Shown piece after piece: positions 45,865-54,729 of a stretch of DNA of 64,000 nt. Every line of letters begins with the position of its first letter. Positions within the stretch are counted from its first letter, which is position 1. The stretch comes from Calothrix anomala FACHB-343 (GTDB lineage: Bacteria; Cyanobacteriota; Cyanobacteriia; Cyanobacteriales; Nostocaceae). The stretch is taken from assembly GCF_014696435.1 (NCBI RefSeq), contig NZ_JACJQG010000032.1, positions 28,470 through 92,469 of the forward strand, given 5' to 3'. The position numbers and the translations under genes are program-made. The notes beneath the pieces were generated by a model that was given only the letters and a program-made list of their open reading frames with translations, searched no databases and had not been told where the DNA came from.

Positions 45865-46869
45865 ATGAACTTGGAAAACAAAACTCTTCTGATTACTGGA
45901 ATTGATGAATTTATCGGCTGGCGCGCGGCTGAGTTGGCTATTGCTAAGGGAATGAAGGTTAAAGGACTGCAAAGTTCTGCAGTTAAAGATAAGCAAGCAC
46001 AAGCTTTGGGCGTTGAGGTAATTGTTGGTAATCTGAACGATGCTAAAACTGTGCAAAAGGCTTGTCAAGGTGTAGATATTGTTTTACATACAGCCCAAAT
46101 TGCTCAAGAATCTGGTGCAATTAAGGAATTTCGCGAGATTAATGTTGAGGGAACGATTAATTTAGCAAAAGCTGCTAAAAGCGCTGGTGTCAAGACTTTT
46201 GTGCATCTTTCGAGTATTTTGGTTTATGGGTTTAATTATAGCGATCGCGTCAGCGAATCTGAACCCCTAGCCGACGAAACCAACCCTTACTGCAAAACCA
46301 AAATCGAAGCCGAACAAGCATTACTACCATTAAATAATCCCGCAGATTTTGGTGTAATTATCATCCGCGCTGGCGATGTTTACGGGCCGGGATGTATTCC
46401 TTGGGTAGTGCGTCCAGTTCATTTTATGCGTCAGAAGTTATTTGCTTATGCTAGCGATGAACATGGAATTATCAATCATGTATATGTTGATAATTTGATT
46501 GATGCTATCTTCTTAGCTGTCGAAAAAGAAACCTACGGGGAAATTTTTAATATTACAGACGGCGAACAAACCTCTTGGAAAGAGTACTTTACTCGTTTAG
46601 CCGAAATATCTGGTTCTCCTGCGCCAATGTCTTTAGGTAAAGAAGAAATCAAACTATTTCTTAAATTGCGCGTTCAAGGACAAAAGCTATTTCGTAAAAA
46701 AGCTGATATTCTGCCAGAGTCGATAGATTTTATGACTCGTCCCTACGCTTGTTCGATTGCTAAAGCTCAGAATTTATTGAATTACAGTCCTAAAATTGGG
46801 CTAGAAGCAGGCTTGCAAATTACTAAAGAATGGCTGGAGAAAACAGACATTCAGAATTTGATGAAGTAG
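45865..46869 (+). CDS. hgdA: HgdA: NAD-dependent epimerase/dehydratase-like
   Basis: A 334-residue extended SDR. The NAD-binding motif is TGIDEFIGWRAAE, one glycine short of the ideal GxxGxxG. The catalytic YCKTK lies near 147 and the DVYGPG motif near 170. The family includes UDP-galactose 4-epimerases. In Anabaena the hgdA product is required for correct HGL-layer formation. It follows hgdB and hgdC in the same direction, so it may provide or modify sugar nucleotide for the glycolipid. ATG at 45865; no strong ribosome site. Confidence 0.82.
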   Translation: MNLENKTLLITGIDEFIGWRAAELAIAKGMKVKGLQSSAVKDKQAQALGVEVIVGNLNDAKTVQKACQGVDIVLHTAQIAQESGAIKEFREINVEGTINLAKAAKSAGVKTFVHLSSILVYGFNYSDRVSESEPLADETNPYCKTKIEAEQALLPLNNPADFGVIIIRAGDVYGPGCIPWVVRPVHFMRQKLFAYASDEHGIINHVYVDNLIDAIFLAVEKETYGEIFNITDGEQTSWKEYFTRLAEISGSPAPMSLGKEEIKLFLKLRVQGQKLFRKKADILPESIDFMTRPYACSIAKAQNLLNYSPKIGLEAGLQITKEWLEKTDIQNLMK

Positions 46870-47187
46870 CAATCATAATATGGTGGGTAATGCCCACCCC
46901 TAACTCAATACAGTTCAGTTGGGCTGGGATGGATTATATCGTAGGGGCACGGCACCCACAATATATTTCACAACTAGAAAATCTTACTAGCGCCGTGCCC
47001 CTACAAAGATCCTTAACTTCTCTTCTTTTCTTTTCTTTTCTCTTCTTAGCGTACTTCGTGTCTACCCTGCGGGTTCTCCTTTGGAGTACGTGGTTCGTTA
47101 TCTTCTTTTTATTAAAACTACATACAAATAAAGCTTAAACAAGCAAAAGTTTTCATACTCGATTATGAATTAGGAGACTAGCAAACT
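46870..47187. other. Spacer with 64-bp palindrome copy 2
   Basis: About 320 bases. It contains the 64-bp palindromic element (46941-47004), a TTCTCTTCTTTTCTTTTC run (~47017-47045) and a small GTACTTCGTG...TTTGGAGTACG inverted repeat (~47050-47092). No gene. An AGGAGA ribosome site for the next gene lies at its end. Confidence 0.7.
46941..47004. repeat. 64-bp palindromic element, copy 2
   Basis: Same ends (GTAGGGGCACGGCA...GCCGTGCCCCTAC) and right-half sequence as 12357-12420. It may act as a hairpin or terminator after hgdA. Confidence 0.8.
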
Positions 47188-47661
47188 ATGTTAAAGATGT
47201 CTCAAATCTCAACTTTAATTGTTGCTACTTTAGCCAGTATCACCACAATTCCCACCGTCAAAGCTGCACCAGCAGAAACCCTCACTGTCGTAGTCAATAA
47301 TATCCGCAGCCAAAAGGGTGAAATTTGCATCGGCGTTTACTCTCAAGACAAAGCCAAAGCATTTCCTTTAAGCACTACAGATGTATTAAAAAGTACTTGC
47401 CAGAAAATCACAGGTAGCACTTTAAAACACCAATTTACAGGCTTAAAACCTGGGAATTATGCTGTTGCTATTGTGGACGATCAAAATGGCGATCGCAAAC
47501 TCAATCGCGACTTTTTCGGGATACCTACAGAAGGTTTTGGTATTTCTAAAAATCCTACTGTATCTGTGCAAACTGGTACGCCTAAATTCCGCGACGCTAG
47601 TTTTGCATTGAATAAAAATACCACAATTAACATCACTGTGAAATATTCCCTCGATCCATAA
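47188..47661 (+). CDS. Secreted DUF2141 protein
   Basis: A 157-residue protein with an N-terminal signal peptide (cleavage probably after TVKAA, ~28) and a single beta-sandwich domain of the DUF2141 family (GEICIGVYSQ; LKPGNYAVAIVDDQNGD...FGIPTEGFG). Two cysteines (in EICIG and STCQK) could form a disulfide. It is probably periplasmic. It lies between hgdA and the glycosyltransferases, so it may act in envelope glycolipid deposition, but its biochemical role is unknown. Good ribosome site AGGAGA ~10 bases before the ATG. Confidence 0.9.
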   Translation: MLKMSQISTLIVATLASITTIPTVKAAPAETLTVVVNNIRSQKGEICIGVYSQDKAKAFPLSTTDVLKSTCQKITGSTLKHQFTGLKPGNYAVAIVDDQNGDRKLNRDFFGIPTEGFGISKNPTVSVQTGTPKFRDASFALNKNTTINITVKYSLDP

Positions 47662-47712
47662 TATCAAGTCAAGGGCGGGGAAATCCCGCCCCTACGGGAG
47701 GCTCTAAAATTA

Positions 47713-48942
47713 ATGCCAGATTTGGATAAGTTTCTGTGTAACTCGTTGCTAGGTTGGCTAGTTATTCAAGTAATTCTCACCCTAGTATATTTACTGTCTT
47801 TATACTCCAATCAAAAAAACTTGTTACCAGATGACCAGTTACCCAAAACTGCAGTAATCCTCTGTTTGCGTGGAGCCGACCCCTATCTAAGGCAATGTTT
47901 ACGGGCATTATTGCAACAAAATTATCCCCAATATGAGCTAAAGATTGTTGTCGATCATCAAGATGACCCGGCTTGGAATGTTGCTGTTGATACAGTGCAA
48001 GCGCTAGGCGTAACCAATGTTGAAATTAGTCCTTTGCGCAATGTCCGCAATAATTGTAGTCTCAAGTGCAGTTCTTTAGTTCAAGCTGTCTCAGAATTGG
48101 ATGACTCTTATAAAGTCGTCGCCTTGGTAGATAGTCACAGTGTAGTTCATCCTAACTGGCTGCGGGAATTAGTCAATCCCCTAGCCCATCCCAAAGTCGG
48201 CGCAACTAGTGGTAGCTGTTGGTATTTGCCTAGAGGTAAATATTGGTGGTCTTTAGTACCTTATATATCTAATGTATCTCTAGTTATCCAAAAGTACCTG
48301 TTTGGGATGCCTTGGGGCGGAAGTTTGGCGATAAAAACCGAAGTAATTCAGCAAACAGGACTGTTAAATAAATGGAGTCTCGCTTTGTGCGAAGACATTT
48401 TGATTGGTAGCGTCTTACGCAAACATAAGCTGCGGGTGAAGTTTGTCCCTAGCTTATTCATGGTAAATCGGGAAGAAAGCGATTTATCTGGTTTAAAAAA
48501 TCAAATTCAGCGTCAAGTAATTGCTTCTCGACTTTATCACCCCCAACCCTCAGCGATTATTGGCGATACCATTTCTAGCATTATCATACCTACTTTGGTG
48601 TTGATGTCTTTAATTTGGACATCATTCACCGGGCAATGGGAAAATTTTAAAATGTTGTTAGGCTGTTACGTCAGCTATACCGTAGGACTACTGTGGCTGA
48701 TGTTAATTTTAGAGCATGGCGTACAGCAAATGACGCGCGATCGCTTGCAACCCATCGTCCCCATTACCTTTACCACAATCTTTAAACTGTTAATCGGTAT
48801 CCCCCTAACTCAATGGATCTACGGGTTAGGGCTATTGTCTACCTTAGGCATGACCACAATTACATGGCGCGGTATCAATTATCGCATCTTCAGCGCTTGG
48901 AATGTGCGGCTAGAGGAGTATAAGCCCTTTCGCCGGAGTTGA
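47713..48942 (+). CDS. Membrane GT2 glycosyltransferase, DxD-degenerate copy
   Basis: A 409-residue protein with an N-terminal membrane helix (~12-34), a GT2 (ceramide glucosyltransferase-like) catalytic domain (~45-285) and C-terminal membrane helices (~290-390). The donor-binding DxD, present as VDADT in the neighbouring paralogue, is VDSHS here. The later acid ED (CEDIL) and RQVIASRLYHP are kept. It is about half identical by eye to the next gene and clearly a tandem duplicate. It may glycosylate HGL, or have lost donor binding and act as a partner. A GGGAGG ribosome site is supplied by the end of a GGGCGGGG palindromic repeat. Confidence 0.85.
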   Translation: MPDLDKFLCNSLLGWLVIQVILTLVYLLSLYSNQKNLLPDDQLPKTAVILCLRGADPYLRQCLRALLQQNYPQYELKIVVDHQDDPAWNVAVDTVQALGVTNVEISPLRNVRNNCSLKCSSLVQAVSELDDSYKVVALVDSHSVVHPNWLRELVNPLAHPKVGATSGSCWYLPRGKYWWSLVPYISNVSLVIQKYLFGMPWGGSLAIKTEVIQQTGLLNKWSLALCEDILIGSVLRKHKLRVKFVPSLFMVNREESDLSGLKNQIQRQVIASRLYHPQPSAIIGDTISSIIIPTLVLMSLIWTSFTGQWENFKMLLGCYVSYTVGLLWLMLILEHGVQQMTRDRLQPIVPITFTTIFKLLIGIPLTQWIYGLGLLSTLGMTTITWRGINYRIFSAWNVRLEEYKPFRRS

Positions 48943-48957
48943 GGAGGCAAATTGTAG

Positions 48958-49062
48958 AGACGCGATTCATCGCGTCTGCCCCATGCCCCATGCCCCATGC
49001 CCAATGCCCCATGCCCCATGCCCAATGCCCCATGCCCAATGCCCCATGCCCAATGCCCAATG
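48958..49062. repeat. Palindrome plus CCCAATG/CCCATGC array between GT2 genes
   Basis: The AGACGCGAT palindrome (48958-48977) is followed directly by about 12 seven-base units alternating GCCCCAT and GCCCAAT to 49062, filling the spacer between the two GT2 genes. Confidence 0.85.
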
Positions 49063-49080
49063 ACTAAAAGGTGACCCAGC

Positions 49081-50340
49081 ATGAATGATTTGGCGGTGTT
49101 GCTGTCTCAGGTTTTACTGGGTTGGCTGGCCATTCAAGTCTTGTTAAGTTTGATTTTTTTGTGGAATCTGCGGTTTAACCAGAGCAAAATATTGCCAGAT
49201 GAGAAGTTACCTAAAACTGCAATTGTTCTTTGCTTGAGGGGTGCAGATCCATTTTTACCTCATTGTTTGCGTGCTTTACTCAATCAAGATTATCCTGAGT
49301 ACAATCTGAAGCTGATTGTTGACCGCAAAGAAGACCCAGCTTGGAAAATTGCGACTGATACTATCCAAGAATTGGGCGCTACTAATGTTGATATTAGTCC
49401 GTTGAGATTCATTCGCAAAAATTGTAGTCTCAAATGCAGTTCTTTGGTGCAAGCAGTGTCAGAATTAGACGCTTCTTATGAAGTGATTGCTTTAGTCGAT
49501 GCTGATACTGTGGTTCATCCCCATTGGCTGAGGGAATTGGTTAGTCCTTTAGCTAATCCACAAGTTGGGGCGACAACAGGTAACCGTTGGTACTTACCCA
49601 CAGGTAAATATTGGGGTTCCTTGGTGCGCTACATTTGGAATGTCTCCGCAGTTGTGCAGATGTATCTCTACGGGATTCCTTGGGGGGGAACTTTGGCGGT
49701 AAAAACCCAAGTGCTACACCAAACTGGACTTGTAGAGAAATGGAGTAAGGCTTTTGGCGAAGATACTATGATGCGTAGTGTCTTGGGTAAGAATAAGTTT
49801 AAGGTAAAATTTGTACCTTCGCTGATTATGCTCAATCGGGAAGAGACTGATTTACCAAGCTTAAGCTACTGGCTGAAACGGCAATTACTCGCATCGCGTT
49901 TGTATCATCCTTGGTGGTTGGCTGTAGTTGGTGACACGATTTTAACTATATTACTGCCAAATGCGATCGCACTTTTAGGGTTATTTGCCTTATTCACCCA
50001 ACAATGGCAAACTGCGATTTTCAGCTTAACTTGCTATGGCGGCTATATTTTCGGACTTCTCTTGGTGTTACTGACTTTAGAAACACAAATACAGCCAGTA
50101 ATCCGCCGTCATGGTGAAACCGCCAGCAAACTCTCACTCGCCACAATCATCAAAATTTACTTTGCGCTTCCTTTTACTCAATGGGTTTACGCTGTAGCCA
50201 TGCTGTCATCTTTTTGGATGCCAACCGTTAAATGGCGCGGTATCACCTATGAAATCAAAGGGCCTTGGAATCTACAACTCCTAGATTATCGCCCTTACAA
50301 AATTTTAGACCAACCGAGCGATCGCAAAATCTCCCTTTAA
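49081..50340 (+). CDS. Membrane GT2 glycosyltransferase
   Basis: A 419-residue paralogue of the preceding gene with the same layout: N-terminal helix, GT2 domain and C-terminal membrane helices. All expected motifs are intact: VDRKEDPA, the DxD in VDADTV near 139, the catalytic GEDTMM and RQLLASRLYHP. It resembles ceramide/sterol glucosyltransferases, which use a lipid acceptor, in keeping with a glycolipid pathway. An AAGGTGA ribosome site precedes the ATG at 49081. It probably shares a transcript with the upstream copy and the GT4 gene downstream. Confidence 0.9.
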   Translation: MNDLAVLLSQVLLGWLAIQVLLSLIFLWNLRFNQSKILPDEKLPKTAIVLCLRGADPFLPHCLRALLNQDYPEYNLKLIVDRKEDPAWKIATDTIQELGATNVDISPLRFIRKNCSLKCSSLVQAVSELDASYEVIALVDADTVVHPHWLRELVSPLANPQVGATTGNRWYLPTGKYWGSLVRYIWNVSAVVQMYLYGIPWGGTLAVKTQVLHQTGLVEKWSKAFGEDTMMRSVLGKNKFKVKFVPSLIMLNREETDLPSLSYWLKRQLLASRLYHPWWLAVVGDTILTILLPNAIALLGLFALFTQQWQTAIFSLTCYGGYIFGLLLVLLTLETQIQPVIRRHGETASKLSLATIIKIYFALPFTQWVYAVAMLSSFWMPTVKWRGITYEIKGPWNLQLLDYRPYKILDQPSDRKISL

Positions 50341-50423
50341 CTCTTCTCTGCGTCTCTGCGTGAAAAATCCTGCGTAAATCCGCAAATCAAAACCAGCAAT
50401 TTTCTTAAAAAGATCCTTATATC

Positions 50424-51689
50424 ATGAAAAAACAACCCCTCCGGATTGCCTTATTCACCGGATTATACGCCCCTTTTCTCACAGGCGTTTCCGTCGCCGT
50501 TCATCAGCGCGTTCGCTGGTTACTCCAGCAAGGACATGAAGTTTTTCTCATTCACCCAGAAATTAACGATAAATATCCTAAGCAAGTAGGGAATCGTCCC
50601 ATGCCAGGATTAGAAGAGTTACAGACATATCCTAACTTTTCTTCTTACGCTTTCCCTACCGAACCGCTAATTTTCTACAAATCTCTCCCCCAACCATTAA
50701 ATTACAAACACTGGAGCGATACTAAATTACTCCTCAACTTTCAACCTGATATTATTGTCGTGGAAGAATCAGCCCAAATGCGAGGAGTTTACTCAGCCTT
50801 TTTGCAAGGTTACGGTCGTGCTGTAGGAGTGAAATACGCCAAGCAAACAGGTACTCCGATTATCTCAGTATTCCATACAGATATCGTTGCTTATATCAAA
50901 TATTACTTAGGAAGTTTCTTCTTTAACTTGCTGCGTCCTATCATTCCCCTAATAGTCAAGCAAGTCAGCGATGCTTATACTGTTAACTTATTTCCATCAC
51001 GGGAACAGTTAATTAAATACGAAAAATTGCAATGTCAGCGTAGTGAATACGTTCCCTATCAAGGTATTGATTGCGAAAAATTCCATCCCCGGAATATTTC
51101 TTACAACCCTATTCCCAACGATAACAGACCAACTTTACTATTTGTTGGACGCATCACCGCCGAAAAGAATGTTACTCAATTAATTGATGCATTTCCTTTA
51201 ATTGCTGCCAAAATTCCTGACGTACATTTAGTAATTGTCGGTAGCGGCCCCTCAGACGAACAAATTCGCCAGCGTGCCCAAAAGTATCAATCGGGAATTA
51301 CAATTTGGGGAGAATCTCACGGTACAGAATTGTTAGGCTGGTTTGCTAGAGCCGATGTATTTATTAACCCTTCTGTTACCGAAAACTTCTGTACCACAAA
51401 TAATGAAGCATTAGCTTCTGGTACTCCTGTAGTTGCAGCTTTTGCACCCTCAACTACAGAACAAGTTACTCCCGGACACAACGGCTTTTTAGCTGAACCA
51501 AATAACCCCGCAGATTTTGCGAATAAAGTCATTGAAATTCTGCAAAATCCCGAACTGAAAGCAACAATGAGCCAAAACGCTCGCCCATCAATTTTAGAAT
51601 ATGATTGGTCAGCTTGTATGGAAAAGTTTGAAGAAAAACTTTATCAACTTGTGACTTTATCAACCAAAGCAACAGCCAACATTAAATAA
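50424..51689 (+). CDS. hglT: GT4 glycosyltransferase (HglT-like)
   Basis: A 421-residue soluble GT-B enzyme. The N-terminal Rossmann half carries the acceptor-side loop GLYAPFLTGVSVAVHQR. The C-terminal half has FVGRITAEKN near 240 and the EX7E motif in PSVTENFCTTNNEALASGTPVV near 330. It transfers a sugar from a nucleotide donor. Position after hgdA, the DUF2141 gene and the GT2 pair fits HglT, which glucosylates the HGL aglycone in Anabaena; the symbol is by context. ATG at 50424. Confidence 0.78.
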   Translation: MKKQPLRIALFTGLYAPFLTGVSVAVHQRVRWLLQQGHEVFLIHPEINDKYPKQVGNRPMPGLEELQTYPNFSSYAFPTEPLIFYKSLPQPLNYKHWSDTKLLLNFQPDIIVVEESAQMRGVYSAFLQGYGRAVGVKYAKQTGTPIISVFHTDIVAYIKYYLGSFFFNLLRPIIPLIVKQVSDAYTVNLFPSREQLIKYEKLQCQRSEYVPYQGIDCEKFHPRNISYNPIPNDNRPTLLFVGRITAEKNVTQLIDAFPLIAAKIPDVHLVIVGSGPSDEQIRQRAQKYQSGITIWGESHGTELLGWFARADVFINPSVTENFCTTNNEALASGTPVVAAFAPSTTEQVTPGHNGFLAEPNNPADFANKVIEILQNPELKATMSQNARPSILEYDWSACMEKFEEKLYQLVTLSTKATANIK

Positions 51690-51713
51690 AGCGATCGCTT
51701 TTCTGATTTTATC

Positions 51714-51740
51714 TAGCTCCCATGCTCTGCGTGGGAGCTA
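51714..51740. other. TAGCTCCCA / TGGGAGCTA hairpin after hglT
   Basis: A perfect 9-base inverted repeat with an 9-base loop, about 25 bases after the GT4 stop. No T-run follows, so it is only a possible terminator or mRNA end. Confidence 0.45.
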
Positions 51741-51892
51741 AAATCGTGAGACTCCGTCTCAATTTATCAGCAGACGAGGCCAAGCATCACAAATATGAAT
51801 TTTTCAGCATAAGGTATGCAGGTAGGGGCATGGCACATTGGTGTCAACGTGAAACCCTTTTGGTTGCAAAGTTTTGTCTTCATCCCCAACCC

Positions 51893-52048
51893 GTCGCTTA
51901 CCCAATAAACCGCCGTCACCCTAGAAGGGTGCGGCTAATCACACGAAGCCCACAAAGGTGGGCTTTTTTCTTTAGCCCACAAAGGTGGGCTTTGTAACGA
52001 TAGCCCCAGGCTTTCAGCCTGCGGGCGGTACGTCGGGTAAGCGAGAGA
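51893..52048. mobile_element. MITE-A copy 4
   Basis: Ends TCGCTTACCC and GGGTAAGCGA are a perfect 10-base terminal inverted repeat, the best of the family. The centre holds an AAGCCCACAAAGGTGGGCTT hairpin and CAGGCTTTCAGCCTG. Confidence 0.85.
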
Positions 52049-52078
52049 AATTTTTTTATACCAATTAAGGGGGCATAG

Positions 52079-52287
52079 GTGTCAACTTAATTGGTATAAA
52101 TAGCCTCTGTCTTAGCTTTCTCACTCGCCTGAGAATTTATTCTCAGGCTAATAGCCCAAGTCTACTAAAGTAGACTCAATAGTAGACTCAACACTTTGAG
52201 AATATTTAGTCATCTTGAGATGACTTTGCCTATGAGCAAGGAACTTCAGTTCCTTGTGGTAACCAGGTTTTGCGTTAAGTTGACACC
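52079..52287. mobile_element. MITE-B copy 2 (inverted)
   Basis: Ends GGTGTCAACTTAA and TTAAGTTGACACC are perfect 13-base inverted repeats. The interior is the reverse complement of 19668-19920, including the AGTCATCTTGAGATGACT and GTCTACTAAAGTAGAC palindromes. Confidence 0.88.
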
Positions 52288-52301
52288 AATGAACGCAGAA
52301 T

Positions 52302-53633
52302 TTATACATTCATAAAGACAAGTGCTTCTTGTAACAACTCTGGTGGCAACTTATCTGGTAAAACTCTCAAAGCATATTCGCGGCATTCTTTATTCTCAAT
52401 CGTGAAGCGGGCGGCAGCAATGGCTTCCGGCCAAACTTCTGGCCATTGCTCTGCTAAGGCAATCAAGGCATAGGCACGAAATCTTTCATCTTCAATTGCG
52501 CGTGCGCCTGTGACTGCTTCTTCCAGTAAATCAGGTGTCAATTTTTCGACTAATCCACTTAAAGCATAGGCACAACATTCATCATCTCTAACTCTGCAAG
52601 CAGCAGTGACTGCTTCTGGTAATACCTCTGGTAGGTACTCTGCTAATTCTCTCAATAACTCAGCGTGATATCTGCCATACTCAAGTAAGCGCGTAGCTAT
52701 AAGTACTTCTGGCAATACTTCTGGCAGTTTCATGCCTATGGACATCAAGGCATAGGCACGATAAAACGCATCTTTAATTGCGCGTGCAGCTAAAACTGCT
52801 TCTGGCAATAGTTCTGGCAGTTTTTCTGCTAAGACTGTTAAAGCAGTGGCGCGATCGCGATGATTTTTAATTGAGCGTGCGGTGGAGAGTATTTCTGGCA
52901 AGAGTTCTGGCTGCTTTTCTGCTAAAACTATTAAAGTAAAGACGCGATCGCTTTTATTTTTAATTGAGCGGGCAATTTTTACTGCTGCTTTTAAACACTC
53001 AGGTGGCAGTTTCTTGGCTAAAGCTCTTAAAGCATTACCGCGTTGATCATCGGACTCAATCTCTTTAGCAGCATTAAGTGCTTCAGGTAACAACTCTGGC
53101 GGTAGTTTCTCTGATAAAGCTATCAAGACAGTAGCGCGATCGTAATCAGACTGAGTTAAGGCTACGGCGCTGAGTGCTTCTGACAATACCTCTGGCAGTT
53201 TGTCTGTTAAGCCATTCAAAGCATAACCGAGAGCATACCCATCTTTAAGCGATCGCGCGGCGGTGACTGTGGCTGCTAACAAATCATCGGGTACTTTTGC
53301 TGCGAAAGCATTCAAGGCTTCAGCGCGATATCTCTCTTCCTGAATTAAGCAAATAACTTTAAGTGCTTCTGGTAACAACTCACTAGATAGTTTTTCTAGT
53401 AAAGGAATTAAGGTATAGGCCCGATCGGAATCATACTCAATGAAGTTTACAGCCGTGAGTGCTTCTGAAAGTGCTGTTATTGTTAAATTTGCTGGCAAAT
53501 AGTTGACTAACTCAGTCACAGCTTTTACTTTTGGCTGTGGTTCTAGGTTTTTTAGTACATAAGCTAATCCTTGTTCTGGTGTCCAAAGATTATTTTTAAC
53601 CAAGGCTACTAGAAATTCTACTGATAAAGTCAC
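52302..53633 (-). CDS. Helical-repeat (HEAT-like solenoid) protein
   Basis: About 443 residues. There is no ATG near the start; a GTG at 53633 or TTG at 53639 must be used, so the start is uncertain. Most of the protein is built from repeats of ~33 residues with the pattern LPEVLPEAL-AAR-IKD--YRA-AL--LAEK, at least ten of them from about residue 60 to the end. They predict an alpha-solenoid used for protein binding. No catalytic domain, signal or membrane segment. It is divergent from the TspO-like gene. The partner is unknown. Confidence 0.75.
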   Translation of the reverse strand: MTLSVEFLVALVKNNLWTPEQGLAYVLKNLEPQPKVKAVTELVNYLPANLTITALSEALTAVNFIEYDSDRAYTLIPLLEKLSSELLPEALKVICLIQEERYRAEALNAFAAKVPDDLLAATVTAARSLKDGYALGYALNGLTDKLPEVLSEALSAVALTQSDYDRATVLIALSEKLPPELLPEALNAAKEIESDDQRGNALRALAKKLPPECLKAAVKIARSIKNKSDRVFTLIVLAEKQPELLPEILSTARSIKNHRDRATALTVLAEKLPELLPEAVLAARAIKDAFYRAYALMSIGMKLPEVLPEVLIATRLLEYGRYHAELLRELAEYLPEVLPEAVTAACRVRDDECCAYALSGLVEKLTPDLLEEAVTGARAIEDERFRAYALIALAEQWPEVWPEAIAAARFTIENKECREYALRVLPDKLPPELLQEALVFMNV

Positions 53634-53820
53634 TGCCAAATTTTCAACATATACTAAAGTTCATTTGCCTAGAAAATCGTCGATTTTGCATTATCGAACT
53701 GTATTTCTGTAGGCTCTACCTCAAAATTAACATAACAGTTATGCCACAAAAAGGCGATCGCACATTGCACTCTGCTAAAGAACTATAAGCTAAAGATATA
53801 TTGAGTTAGCCATCCATCTC

Positions 53821-54603
53821 ATGCAACAGTCAACTCAAGGCAATAACCGTGATTTTATTCGTCAATTGGCAACCTTAGCGGCTATTATCGGCGCTTTTGT
53901 GGTCAATGTCATATCTAACATTTTTCCGTTAAATGGTCTGAGTATTGGGCAAATTTCCAATACTTTGTTTAAAAATGTCTCGATTATTCCTGCTAACTAT
54001 GCTTTTGCTATTTGGGGATTGATTTACCTTGGTTTATTTGCTTTGGGAATTTATCAATTTCTCCCCAGTCAGAAGGAAGATGCAGATTTACGCAATACAG
54101 GATATTTACTGGTAATTGCTTCCATTGCTCAAAGTATTTGGGTATACCTGTTTCTCTCTCGGCTGTTTGTTTTATCCGTTATCGCCATGTTGTTAATTTT
54201 GCTACCTCTCATTGCTATTTACTTGCGGTTAAATATTGGCAATCAGCATGTCTCGCGGCAGAAAAAATGGTATCTTTATGCACCTATTAGCATTTATCTG
54301 GGTTGGATTAGCGTTGCAACTATTGTCAATGTAGCTTGTGCTTTATATTTCCAAAATTGGAACGGGTGGGGTATTTCTGCGGAATCCTGGACTGTAATGC
54401 TGTTAGCGATCGCATCTGCAATTGCGGCTACAATTGTGATTCAGCGTCGAGATATTGCTTATGTGGGTGTAACAGTGTGGGCAATTTTAGCGATCGCTGT
54501 CAAGCACTGGAATAACCCTATACTGAGAAATGTAGCAATAGCTTTGGTAATTGCGCTTGTTGTAATTACTATAATCAAATACGTAAAACAATCCATTAAT
54601 TAA
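53821..54603 (+). CDS. TspO/MBR-like membrane protein
   Basis: A 260-residue integral membrane protein with about seven hydrophobic helices. The block NYAFAIWGLIYLGLFALGIYQ and later tryptophan-rich helices resemble the TspO/tryptophan-rich sensory protein superfamily, but it is longer than classical five-helix TspO (~160 residues). Members bind porphyrins or other hydrophobic ligands; the ligand here is unknown. ATG at 53821. Adjacent genes are not obviously related in function. Confidence 0.75.
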   Translation: MQQSTQGNNRDFIRQLATLAAIIGAFVVNVISNIFPLNGLSIGQISNTLFKNVSIIPANYAFAIWGLIYLGLFALGIYQFLPSQKEDADLRNTGYLLVIASIAQSIWVYLFLSRLFVLSVIAMLLILLPLIAIYLRLNIGNQHVSRQKKWYLYAPISIYLGWISVATIVNVACALYFQNWNGWGISAESWTVMLLAIASAIAATIVIQRRDIAYVGVTVWAILAIAVKHWNNPILRNVAIALVIALVVITIIKYVKQSIN

Positions 54604-54729
54604 TTTTTTGCGGTGCGTTGCGCTACGCGACAACACACCCTACATAATTTATCTTATTTAAATCAATCAAAATTCACAAATGACCATTGACTATTGACTA
54701 TTGACTATTGACTATTGACTATTGACAAA

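Larger units (their letters stand above)
51741..52301. other. Repeat-only spacer (MITE-A copy 4 and MITE-B copy 2)
   Basis: About 560 bases almost entirely made of repeats: a GGTGTCAACGTGAAAC end (~51838), MITE-A copy 4 (51893-52048) and MITE-B copy 2 (52079-52287). The open frame in it (~51722-51997) runs through the repeat and is not a gene. Confidence 0.7.

Noticed and set aside
51722-51997. 91-codon frame after hglT
   Set aside because: Lies in MITE-A sequence; no independent evidence of coding.
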